DNA of 45,328 nucleotides. It comes from Paracoccaceae bacterium. Its GTDB lineage: Bacteria > Pseudomonadota > Alphaproteobacteria > Rhodobacterales > Rhodobacteraceae. The notes below the pieces were generated by a model. It was not told the origin of the DNA. It did not search any database and saw only the letters and a program-made list of their open reading frames with translations. A program made the position numbers and the translations under genes. The stretch is from contig JAQWNW010000001.1 in the NCBI GenBank assembly GCA_029246285.1, positions 1-45,328 on the forward strand, read 5' to 3'. This document shows, piece after piece, positions 8,054-16,354 of the stretch (the first letter of the stretch is position 1; each line of letters starts with the position of its first letter).

Positions 8054-10117
8054 TTACTCCTCGCACCATCTGATTAGTAAATTCCCAATATGATCAACTT
8101 CACCACACATATTTGGCTCTATAAAAATAGTTGTATCCGGCTGCTCTAACAAGGCCGGTCCAATAATTGTTCCCCCAATTGGTAAATCTAAGCGCTCATA
8201 AATTTTTGCACTAACCTGAACTCCATCACACCAAATTAAACGAGTTTCGATTTGGCACTCTTCTACACTTTTTGAAGAGATTGAAGCCATTGATGATAAA
8301 TCAAGCTTAGGTCTATTTCCGATAACAGCTACCCTTAAGTTAATTACTCTCGCATCTATACCAGGGAGCAATCTACCATAGGTTTCAAGATAGATTTTAT
8401 CAAAAGCCTTTTTGATTATTTCTTTACTCAAAGTCTGCAAGTTTACAGATAATGGCACACAAATAGAATGTGTTTGACCAACATACAACATATCCAATTC
8501 AAACACACGTGATAAACCATCCAAACTATTTTTTGATTCACTCAAAATATTCTCAAACGTTGAGGCTTGCTGATTCATTCTTTTTTTCAGTTGATTGATA
8601 TCCAAATCGTCAAGTAGGGTATTTACCGTCTGCACAGTATCAACTCGCATATCAGCCACCACACACCCTAAAGCTGACGTTACACCAGGGTATAATGGTA
8701 TCAAAGATGCCCCCAAACCAATTTCTTTCATCAATGCACCAGAGTGAAGAGAGCCACCACCACCAAACGGCATGATAGCAAAGTCTTTTGGATCATGACC
8801 ACGCTCTACAGAAACTAACCTAATTGCTCCCGCCATTTTAGCGTTAGCCACTCTTACAATTGCATCAGCAGCTTCAGGAACACTTAATCCCAGCGGCTTG
8901 GCAATTTTAGCATCAACCGCTTGCCAGGCAGCGCTGATATCAAGTTCTTTGAGCTTCCCCCCAATTGGTCGTTTAGGATTAATTCGTCCAAGTAGGAGGT
9001 TTGCATCGGTCACTGTTGGACGATCATTACCAAGCCCATAAGAGACCGGTCCTGGATCAGATCCAGCACTTTCAGGACCTACTGTTAATAAGCCACCCTG
9101 ATCAATATTAGCGATAGAGCCACCACCTGCTCCAATCGTGGAAATTTCAACCATTGGTGTCCTAACCACCATACCAAAAGCTATCTCAGTTTGCGCCGCT
9201 AACGTAATTTGCCCCTTGTTAATCAGAGAGACGTCAAAAGACGTCCCTCCCATATCACAAGTTATAATATTGAGGAAACCAGCTTCAGAACCAATATACT
9301 GCGCTGCTTTCACTCCAGCAGCAGGGCCAGAAAGTGCTGTTCTTACGGGAAATTGTGCTGCTAATTTGACATCAACAAGACCGCCATTTGATTGAACTAT
9401 TAAAACATCGGATGATGTACCTTTATTTGATAGGCCAAGTTTTAATTTGTCCAAATAGTTAGCCACAACAGGTTGCAAATAAGAATTTAATGTGCCCGTT
9501 GAACATCTTTCAAACTCTCTTATTTCAGGTAGTATTTCTGTTGCTGCCGTTACATATGGATTTGGCCATATATCTCTAACTATTTGCGCAGCGATTGTTT
9601 CATTCTTTAAATTCGCAAACCCATTTATAAAAAAAACGCAGACTGCTTCGCATCCCAGTTCTAACAAATTGATTGCGGCAGCTTTCACCTCCTCCGTATC
9701 AACTGGTATATTTATCGTTCCATCAGCCAAGGTGCGCTCATTAACTTCTAATCGCAGATCTCTTGATACAATTGGTTCAAACATACCCCAAAGGCCCCAG
9801 GTACTTGGACGATCTCTGCGACGCATTTCTAAAACATCACGAAAACCTTTAGTGGTAATAATACCCGTTTTAGCACCTTTTCGCTCCAATAAGGCATTGG
9901 TTCCAACCGTTGTTCCATGAACAACAGTGTTAATCTCATTAAAAAGTTTTGCCCCCTTTTCAATTCCCTCAATAAATCCAACCGATTGATCACCTTTGGT
10001 CGAAGCAACCTTACTAATTGAGACAACGCCAGATTCTTGGTCTAGCACAAAAACATCGGTAAACGTCCCTCCAACATCCACTCCAACTAATTTGCTACTT
10101 TTCTTTTGAATTTTCAT
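8054..10117 (-). CDS. hyuA: Hydantoinase/oxoprolinase subunit A (HyuA family)
   Basis: 687 aa. An ASKHA-type ATP-binding N-terminus (VGVDVGGTFTDVFVL, about 12-26) is followed by HGTTVGTNALLERKGAKTG, the main Hydantoinase_A domain (TCDMGGTSFDVSLI, STIGAGGGSI) and a C-terminal domain. The family couples ATP hydrolysis to opening cyclic amides (5-oxoproline, hydantoins, N-methylhydantoin) or, in acetone/acetophenone carboxylases, to carboxylation. It works with HyuB. Its ATG overlaps the HyuB stop (ATGA), so the subunits are translationally coupled. Neighbours suggest a cyclic imide or lactam substrate; that is inference. Confidence 0.93.
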   Translation of the reverse strand: MKIQKKSSKLVGVDVGGTFTDVFVLDQESGVVSISKVASTKGDQSVGFIEGIEKGAKLFNEINTVVHGTTVGTNALLERKGAKTGIITTKGFRDVLEMRRRDRPSTWGLWGMFEPIVSRDLRLEVNERTLADGTINIPVDTEEVKAAAINLLELGCEAVCVFFINGFANLKNETIAAQIVRDIWPNPYVTAATEILPEIREFERCSTGTLNSYLQPVVANYLDKLKLGLSNKGTSSDVLIVQSNGGLVDVKLAAQFPVRTALSGPAAGVKAAQYIGSEAGFLNIITCDMGGTSFDVSLINKGQITLAAQTEIAFGMVVRTPMVEISTIGAGGGSIANIDQGGLLTVGPESAGSDPGPVSYGLGNDRPTVTDANLLLGRINPKRPIGGKLKELDISAAWQAVDAKIAKPLGLSVPEAADAIVRVANAKMAGAIRLVSVERGHDPKDFAIMPFGGGGSLHSGALMKEIGLGASLIPLYPGVTSALGCVVADMRVDTVQTVNTLLDDLDINQLKKRMNQQASTFENILSESKNSLDGLSRVFELDMLYVGQTHSICVPLSVNLQTLSKEIIKKAFDKIYLETYGRLLPGIDARVINLRVAVIGNRPKLDLSSMASISSKSVEECQIETRLIWCDGVQVSAKIYERLDLPIGGTIIGPALLEQPDTTIFIEPNMCGEVDHIGNLLIRWCEE

Positions 10118-11760
10118 AGTTTTTTTTCTGTAACATACCCAAGTTGCACATCATGATCACGAGCTCGCTTGCTCCGATCTAACGGATTACCATACCCTCC
10201 TCCACCTGGTGTATCTATTCTTACACTCTGTCCACGTTTCAACTTTACACCAACAATTTTTGAAACCATTTTTGGGTTCGTTGGGCCGTCGTCACCTTCA
10301 TATGTAAAAATATTTTTGCTAGCTTCCTTTCCACCTACAACTCCCTTTGGAGAAAACTTACCCCGCTCACCAAATAAAAAAGCATCAGCGCTTTTTTCCA
10401 AAAGTTCAATTTCATAGGTCGCTCCTAAACCACCCCGAAATTTCCCATCACCACCTGAATTAGGCCTCAGAGCCCACTGATTAAATTTTATTGGATAAGC
10501 GGCTTCAAGAATTTCTAATGGCGGTATAGTGGCAGTTGATATCGGTGCATTACCGTGATTCAAACCGTCACCTAGGGGATGGCCACCATGACCACCACCA
10601 AAAAAAGAGAACATTACCCACCTTTGACCATTTTCGCGATACCCAGCAATCGAAAGAGCATTTATCGTCCCATACGCACAGCCATTAGATCTTTCGGGAG
10701 CAATTTTAGCCACAGCTTGAAATATCACATCAATTAACCTGAGAATTGTCTCAGTGTATCCTCCAACAGGCTTTGGTGCGAGTGCTGCTAAAAGCGAATT
10801 TTCCTCAACAATAAAATCGACTGGCTCCAAAACCCCAGCGTTAGCTGGAACATCCCCAAAAATATGTTTTAAGGCGACATAACACGCTGCTATAGTGGTA
10901 GAACGCGAAATGTTGACTGGACCACTACATTGGGCAGAAGACTGACCAAAGTCCAAAAGCATTTTGTCTCCTTCAATTTTTAACCTTAGATTTATTTTTA
11001 ACGGCTCATCTACAATCCCATCGTTATCTAAAAAATCTTCAGCAATAGTCTCTCCATCTGGCAATGCTGATATGTAGGCACGCATCATCTTTGAAGCTCG
11101 CTCTTTCAATTCAGATAAAGCAGATTTGATTGTGTCATCACCATATTGATCTAACAAAGAATTAAGTCTTTTGTTGCCCAGATCTAAGGCATTGATTTGA
11201 GCATTAAGATCACCAAATACAGAAAGTGGTAGCCGAGAATTTGCCTGCAATATATCAACAATATCTTGTTGTAACACTCCAGCTTTAAAAAGCTTTACTG
11301 GAGGTATTAGCATGCCTTCTTGAAAACTTTCGGTTGCAATTGGATTATAATTACCCGGTACATTACCCCCAACATCGTGCCAATGCCCAACCGATGCTAA
11401 ATAACAATAAACAGATCCATTTCTAAAAAAAGGTTTCACAAGCCTAAAATCAGACAAATGAGTACCACCTTCATAAGGATCATTAAAAATATAGATATCA
11501 CCATCAACTAGATCACCATCAGTGTAAGCTTTCTCAATTACGGCTTTAACAGCGAACGCCATTACTCCGACAAAGATTGGCAACCCCGACTTACCTTGAA
11601 CCAGGGTATCTCCATTTTCAGCATCATAAATACCATGAGACGCATCATGGGCTTCAGCAATTATTGGATTAAAAGCAGACCTAAATAAAGTAGCGTCCAT
11701 TTCATCCGCTATCTGTTCTAGTCGTCCGTTTAGAATTGCTAGAGTAACCGCATCTATCAT
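10114..11760 (-). CDS. hyuB: Hydantoinase/oxoprolinase subunit B (HyuB family)
   Basis: 548 aa, usual length for Hydantoinase_B. Characteristic segments are ATLFRSAFNPIIAEAHDAS near the N-terminus, DPYEGGTHLSDF, GGHGGHPLGDG and the C-terminal TPGGGGYGNPLDR. It is the partner of HyuA in the ATP-dependent cyclic amidohydrolase or carboxylase complex. Its start overlaps the stop of the lyase gene (ATGA) and its stop overlaps hyuA. No substrate-specific residues can be read with confidence. Confidence 0.93.
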   Translation of the reverse strand: MIDAVTLAILNGRLEQIADEMDATLFRSAFNPIIAEAHDASHGIYDAENGDTLVQGKSGLPIFVGVMAFAVKAVIEKAYTDGDLVDGDIYIFNDPYEGGTHLSDFRLVKPFFRNGSVYCYLASVGHWHDVGGNVPGNYNPIATESFQEGMLIPPVKLFKAGVLQQDIVDILQANSRLPLSVFGDLNAQINALDLGNKRLNSLLDQYGDDTIKSALSELKERASKMMRAYISALPDGETIAEDFLDNDGIVDEPLKINLRLKIEGDKMLLDFGQSSAQCSGPVNISRSTTIAACYVALKHIFGDVPANAGVLEPVDFIVEENSLLAALAPKPVGGYTETILRLIDVIFQAVAKIAPERSNGCAYGTINALSIAGYRENGQRWVMFSFFGGGHGGHPLGDGLNHGNAPISTATIPPLEILEAAYPIKFNQWALRPNSGGDGKFRGGLGATYEIELLEKSADAFLFGERGKFSPKGVVGGKEASKNIFTYEGDDGPTNPKMVSKIVGVKLKRGQSVRIDTPGGGGYGNPLDRSKRARDHDVQLGYVTEKKL

Positions 11761-12638
11761 TTGGATTGACCCTTTGAACCGTCATATTTCTTACCGTTTT
11801 CCAACAAATCATCAGTTCCGATAATTTTATTCAATTCATGAAAATCAACCATTTTATCCAACCAGTTAGACGTTGATCCATCAAGCAAAAGCTTATTAAA
11901 AAATTTCTGTGTGGCATAGGTCTGGGCTCTTACTAATCCTCCTGGAAAAATAACAATATCATAGCCAATTTTTTTCAATTCTTTAGCTGTTAACAGAGGT
12001 GTTTGACCACCTTCAACCATATTCGCCAACAAAGGTAATTTTGATCCAAGACGACTAACTATCAACTCCATATCCTCGATTGATTTAGGGGCTTCGACAA
12101 ATAAAACATCTGCCCCTGCGTCTGCGTACTTCTCTGCTCTGTTCAAAGCGCTTTCCAGACCCTCAACTGCAATAGCATCAGTTCGAGCAACGATAAGGGT
12201 ATTTTCATTTTTTCGCGCATCTACCGCAGCATGTACTTTTCCGCACATCTCATTGCATTCAATCAGTTTCTTTCCTTGTAGATGTCCACATCTTTTTGGA
12301 TACGCCTGATCTTCCAATTGTATCGCCGAAGCTCCCGCTCTCTCAAACTTTCTAACGGTTCGTTGAACATTTAATGCATTTCCATATCCGTTATCAGCAT
12401 CAATCATTACGGGAATTTTTATCCTATCACAGATTAGCTCTAATGTACTTGCTATTTCTCCAACAGAAGCCAATCCCACATCAGAGCGACCCAACTTAGT
12501 ATAAGAAATGCTAGCACCTGACAAATAAACTCCCTTAAACCCTGCTTGTTCAGCTAATAACGCTGATAAAGCATCATAAACACCAGGTAATAACAAGGTT
12601 TCAGATCTTTTGAAGAGGTCTCCAAATTTCAAACTCAT
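11757..12638 (-). CDS. Isocitrate lyase/PEP mutase superfamily C-C lyase (2,3-dimethylmalate or methylisocitrate lyase-like)
   Basis: 293 aa. The Mg-binding segment MIDADNGYGN (D80, D82) and the active-site KRCGH (115-119), whose Cys is the general acid in true lyases, are intact. The size matches 2-methylisocitrate, 2,3-dimethylmalate and oxaloacetate lyase-like members rather than the longer isocitrate lyases. It directly follows a LeuCD-like hydratase pair, with ATGA overlaps on both sides. This order fits a hydratase making a substituted malate and this enzyme splitting it into two acids. The precise substrate is inferred, not shown. Confidence 0.88.
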   Translation of the reverse strand: MSLKFGDLFKRSETLLLPGVYDALSALLAEQAGFKGVYLSGASISYTKLGRSDVGLASVGEIASTLELICDRIKIPVMIDADNGYGNALNVQRTVRKFERAGASAIQLEDQAYPKRCGHLQGKKLIECNEMCGKVHAAVDARKNENTLIVARTDAIAVEGLESALNRAEKYADAGADVLFVEAPKSIEDMELIVSRLGSKLPLLANMVEGGQTPLLTAKELKKIGYDIVIFPGGLVRAQTYATQKFFNKLLLDGSTSNWLDKMVDFHELNKIIGTDDLLENGKKYDGSKGQSK

Positions 12639-13138
12639 TGTATTATCTTTTCTTTGGCAAAACGCTTTTCAAGATGTGGAACCAATCCCCCAGCTTCAAT
12701 TAATTTTAACAAAAATTTTGGCATTGGCTCACATTTTATAATTTTGGCTTCTTCAATTAACTCTAAGAGACCCGTTTCTATTTTTAAGTTAGCTCTATTT
12801 CCTGACTGGACAACATCACTAGCATTACCAATTAATACCGGCAAACCTAAGTTTATAGCATTTCTATAAAAAATTCCAGCGAATGACTTTGCTATTACTG
12901 CTTTAATTCCTAGATACTTCAATGCCTGAGCTGCTTGTTCTCGCGATGAACCCACGCCAAAATTCTTGCCAGCAATCAGAATATCTCCAGGTTTGACATT
13001 TGATGCAAACAACGGATCCAATGCTTCTAGACAATGTGAAGCCAGGACCTCTAACTTACTACTCATAAACCTTCCTGGAGCAAGAATATCGGTATCGATA
13101 TCATTTCCAAAACACCACACCAAACCCGTATTACTCAT
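12635..13138 (-). CDS. Aconitase-superfamily small subunit (LeuD-like hydratase)
   Basis: About 167 aa swivel domain. The motif GKNFGVGSSREQAAQALK is the substrate-contacting loop of LeuD/homoaconitase/DmdB small subunits. I chose ATG 13138, with GAGGG 6 bases upstream, over a TTG four codons earlier; it overlaps the large-subunit stop by 8 bases. Together with the large subunit it should hydrate/dehydrate a di- or tricarboxylate. The neighbourhood has no leuA or leuB, so isopropylmalate is unlikely; an alkyl-maleate such as citraconate or dimethylmaleate is a better guess. Confidence 0.87.
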   Translation of the reverse strand: MSNTGLVWCFGNDIDTDILAPGRFMSSKLEVLASHCLEALDPLFASNVKPGDILIAGKNFGVGSSREQAAQALKYLGIKAVIAKSFAGIFYRNAINLGLPVLIGNASDVVQSGNRANLKIETGLLELIEEAKIIKCEPMPKFLLKLIEAGGLVPHLEKRFAKEKIIQ

Positions 13139-14408
13139 ATTTACCCTCAATAAAGTGCCTAGGATCGGTAATACAGCCAGTGATTGCAGAAGCTGCCACA
13201 GTATAAGGTGAACCTAAATAAACTCCAGATGATAACGCTCCCATTCGACCTTGAAAATTTCGAGCAGTTGATGAAACGCAAATTACATCCGCATCAAGCC
13301 GCTCGGAACCATATCCAGCGCAAATTCCGCATGAATTAGGTAAAATCGTAGCACCAGCATCTTCAAAAACTTTCATTATTCCTTCATCTTTTGCTAAGTT
13401 CTGATCTTTTTTTGAAGCGGGCGCGACGAGCAATCTTACTCCAGAAGCGAGTTCTTTACCTTTTAAAATATTAGCTGCCATGCGTAGATCAGACATTTTT
13501 GCTCCTGTACAAGCTCCAATATAAGCTACATCAACTGCAATTTTCTCTTCTTCAGTAATATTTCTTGAATTTGCTGGAGAATGTGGCGCTGCAATCTGAG
13601 GAACCAAATCATTTGCATTGAATGAGAATGAATCAAGGAAATCAGCGTCCTCATCCGATTCCCAAAATTCAGTTTCAATATTGGTAATCCCAACATTTTC
13701 TAAGTACCTCTTAGTAGTTATATCCGGCTTTATAAGACCAGCCTGCCCACCTAATTCAGCAGTCATGTTAGAAACGGTCATCCGTTCCTGCATGCTCAAG
13801 GAAGAAATTGCCGAGCCAGTATATTCAACGGCTTGATATTTCCCTCCGTCCATACCTAATCGACCACAAGTATAAAGCATCATATCTTTAGCCGTTACAA
13901 ATTCATTGAGTTGTCCAGACCAATCAATTTTTATCGTTTCTGGTACTTTAATCCAGATTTCACCAGTAGCCAGCACTCCAGCCATCTCAGTTGCACCAAT
14001 TCCAAACATATATGCCCCAAATGCTCCTCCAGTGGGAGAATGACTATCCCCCCCAACAACAAACATCCCTGGCTTCAAATGTCCATTTTCTGGAACAACT
14101 ACATGACATATTCCCATTTGGTCATAAAAAGCTTGAATATTATTTGACTTAACCCAGTCACGTGTCAATTTTTGAATAGCTTTGGTTTCGGAATCAAACT
14201 CAGGCACATAGTGATCACTAACTACTACTATTTTTTTTGAAGACCATACGCCCACACCCAAATGATCTAAAATTGGTTTCACGCGTCGTGGACCACCAGA
14301 ATCATGAATCATTGCTAAATCAATTTTAGCAACCTCGATCTCACCGGGCGTAACATAATCTTTGCTACATGCCTTTGATATGATTTTCTGCGCAAGAGTT
14401 TGACCCAA
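13131..14408 (-). CDS. Aconitase-superfamily large subunit (LeuC-like hydratase)
   Basis: About 425 aa. Three cysteine ligands for a 4Fe-4S cluster are visible: C in IGACTGAKMSD and two in NSCGICAGYG. GGDSHSPTGGAFGA and the VSSTARNFQGRMG loop are also family-typical. No ATG is available. The TTG at 14408 follows GGTAGG by 9 bases and gives the expected N-terminus (GQTLAQKIIS). An upstream TTG at 14450 would overlap dctM by 32 bases. It forms a heterodimer with the next gene. Dimethylmaleate hydratase and maleate hydratase belong to the same family as LeuC. Confidence 0.88.
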   Translation of the reverse strand: MGQTLAQKIISKACSKDYVTPGEIEVAKIDLAMIHDSGGPRRVKPILDHLGVGVWSSKKIVVVSDHYVPEFDSETKAIQKLTRDWVKSNNIQAFYDQMGICHVVVPENGHLKPGMFVVGGDSHSPTGGAFGAYMFGIGATEMAGVLATGEIWIKVPETIKIDWSGQLNEFVTAKDMMLYTCGRLGMDGGKYQAVEYTGSAISSLSMQERMTVSNMTAELGGQAGLIKPDITTKRYLENVGITNIETEFWESDEDADFLDSFSFNANDLVPQIAAPHSPANSRNITEEEKIAVDVAYIGACTGAKMSDLRMAANILKGKELASGVRLLVAPASKKDQNLAKDEGIMKVFEDAGATILPNSCGICAGYGSERLDADVICVSSTARNFQGRMGALSSGVYLGSPYTVAASAITGCITDPRHFIEGKYE

Positions 14409-14418
14409 AACAGAATAC

Positions 14419-15756
14419 CTACCGCCCAAAACTGGGGAGCCAAAGGGCAATCTGCGGAAAGGCTATTATCAAGCCAACGAGAATCATAGCACACGCCATA
14501 AACGGAACAGCAGAAAGATAAATATCACGCATAGTTGTCCCCGGAGCAGACACACCTTTCATAACAAACAATAGCAAGCCAAATGGAGGTGTAGTAAAGC
14601 TAATTTCTAAAGCTAATAAAATAATTACCGCAAACCATATTAAATCAAATCCCAAAGTCTGCGCCAGAGGAAAGAAAATTGGAACAGTCAGTAGCATCAT
14701 TGATAATTGGTCCATAAACATGCCCAAAATAAGCAAAATGCCAAACATAATCAACAACATCACTACAGGTGCTAGATCAAATTGAGTGGCCCATTTAATC
14801 AAGCCAGAGCTCGCACCTGAAAATGCCAATAATTGAGAGAACGTGGCTGAGCCAAAAATTATTAACAACGCCATCGTTGTAACCTTTAAAGCTCCATTAA
14901 CTGAATTCTTAAACCCTTCCCAAGTTAATTTTCCATATAAAATTGCTAATGCTAATACACCCAAACATCCGAAAGCCGCAGACTCTGAAGGAGTAGCCCA
15001 GCCATTTAAGATAAGTAAGATAACACCAACAACAATTGACATCATGGGAAGCACATCAAAGAATAGCAATTTTAGTTTTTCAACCAACGTGCTTTTGTCC
15101 ACTTCATAAGATGGCGCAGCTTCAGGATCCCATAGGCACATCCCGAGAATTAATATAACATAAAACCCAGCTAACATTAGACCAGGCACAACCCCAGCAA
15201 TTAGTAACTTACCAACATCCAAATTTGCTAATGTTGCAAGTAATACAGCGAGAGCAGACGGTGGGATCAGCATTGCCAAACCGCCAGTACCTAAAATAGG
15301 TCCAATTGCCATATGTTTTTTGTAGCCACGTTTTTGCATCTCTGGAACCATAAGAGACCCCAACAACGCAGTAGCGCCTAGTGAAGACCCAGAAAGAGTG
15401 GCAAAAGCAGTTCCTCCAGCAACAGTCACAAAAGATAACCTACCTGGGATTCGTCCCATCAATCGGTCAACAGCCGAAAACATTTTGTTTGCCAAGCCAG
15501 TATGAAAAAAGATTTCACCCATCAGGAGAAACATTGGTACTGGCATGAGATTGAAGGAAGTAACAGTAGGAAGAGCATTGTTAGTTAATTGACCAATCCC
15601 TCTTGACATTTGACGAAGCAAATCTCCACTTCCTCCCATAAAATATGTAGCTCCAACCATATTGGCAGCTAAGAATGCCAGAGCAACAGGAACTCCCAAA
15701 AACATGAAAAATAATATCATTCCTAACAGGAAAGAAAGAGCAATGTACCAATCCAT
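14419..15756 (-). CDS. dctM: TRAP transporter large permease (DctM)
   Basis: 445 aa, about 12 membrane helices, DctM family. Typical segments are FLGVPVALAFL at the start, PVPMFLLMGEIFF, GGTAFATLSGSSLGATA, and ETISFTTPPFG-like EISFTTPPFGLLLF late in the protein. It couples Na+ gradient energy to uptake of a substrate delivered by DctP. GAGA lies about 8 bases before the ATG. It follows dctQ by 36 bp and precedes the LeuC-like gene by 10 bp, tying the transporter to the catabolic genes. Confidence 0.94.
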   Translation of the reverse strand: MDWYIALSFLLGMILFFMFLGVPVALAFLAANMVGATYFMGGSGDLLRQMSRGIGQLTNNALPTVTSFNLMPVPMFLLMGEIFFHTGLANKMFSAVDRLMGRIPGRLSFVTVAGGTAFATLSGSSLGATALLGSLMVPEMQKRGYKKHMAIGPILGTGGLAMLIPPSALAVLLATLANLDVGKLLIAGVVPGLMLAGFYVILILGMCLWDPEAAPSYEVDKSTLVEKLKLLFFDVLPMMSIVVGVILLILNGWATPSESAAFGCLGVLALAILYGKLTWEGFKNSVNGALKVTTMALLIIFGSATFSQLLAFSGASSGLIKWATQFDLAPVVMLLIMFGILLILGMFMDQLSMMLLTVPIFFPLAQTLGFDLIWFAVIILLALEISFTTPPFGLLLFVMKGVSAPGTTMRDIYLSAVPFMACAMILVGLIIAFPQIALWLPSFGR

Positions 15757-15792
15757 TAAAGTATCTCGCTATCTACTAGGCTACACTTGTTT

Positions 15793-16287
15793 CTATTCAT
15801 GAACACCAGCCTCACCTGTGTGCATTGTTTCACTTCCAAAAATAAAACGCACAAAATTTAGAGCCATCAAAGAAAAACAAATTGGCATTGATATTAACAA
15901 TAACCATTTAGGCATATCCAAAGAACGCATATCAGCGTCACCATAATTATACGCCTTTAGCGTATTTGAGCCAGAGTACCAAACCAAAAATAAACAAATA
16001 ATCAAACACAATACCGCGATGAATCTTGAATAAATTTTTGATTGCTTCGAAGGTAGTGCAGCGGTCAACATTTCAATAAAAACATGACCTCTTATACGAA
16101 CTAGCCAGGGCGATGCAGCCATCACAATATATAACAAACCATATTCCGAAAATGTAAAAATATGAGAAGATCCAGTAAGATTAAATGACCTTAATGTTGC
16201 TTGGATAACGATAGCGAACATTATCACCACTAGGTACATACCAGCCAAAATGGCAAGAAGATTACATATTTTATCGATTAATCGCAT
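15793..16287 (-). CDS. dctQ: TRAP transporter small permease (DctQ)
   Basis: 164 aa with four membrane helices. The motif SPWLVRIRGHVFIEML after helix 2 is characteristic of DctQ small subunits. It pairs with DctM in the inner membrane. The ribosome site (around GAGAC) lies just 3' of a perfect 15-bp hairpin at 16302-16335, which may lower translation or transcription of the permease genes relative to dctP. Confidence 0.9.
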   Translation of the reverse strand: MRLIDKICNLLAILAGMYLVVIMFAIVIQATLRSFNLTGSSHIFTFSEYGLLYIVMAASPWLVRIRGHVFIEMLTAALPSKQSKIYSRFIAVLCLIICLFLVWYSGSNTLKAYNYGDADMRSLDMPKWLLLISMPICFSLMALNFVRFIFGSETMHTGEAGVHE

Positions 16288-16301
16288 TATAAGTCTCTAT
16301 G

Positions 16302-16335
16302 TATTTTGGCATCGATAAAAATCGATGCCAAAATA
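16302..16335 (-). repeat. Perfect 15-bp intercistronic stem-loop between dctP and dctQ
   Basis: Arms 16302-16316 and 16321-16335 are perfectly complementary, with a 4-base loop. On the transcribed (minus) strand the stem ends in AAAATA rather than a U-tract, so it is not a canonical intrinsic terminator. In this position it most likely protects the 3' end of dctP mRNA or causes partial termination or processing, giving more binding protein than permease. The end of the stem is 14 bases from the dctQ ATG. Confidence 0.85.
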
Positions 16336-16354
16336 TCAAATATCACGTCAAAAA

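Noticed and set aside
9492-9920. Plus-strand 142-codon frame inside hyuA
   Set aside because: It lies antisense to a strongly conserved HyuA sequence, has no recognisable motif and is a codon-bias shadow.
14408-14450. Starting the LeuC-like gene at TTG 14450
   Set aside because: The extra residues are out of character for the family and overlap dctM; TTG 14408 has a better ribosome site.
16302-16335. Reading the dctP-dctQ hairpin as a rho-independent terminator
   Set aside because: No U-tract follows the stem on the transcribed strand and the operon clearly continues.
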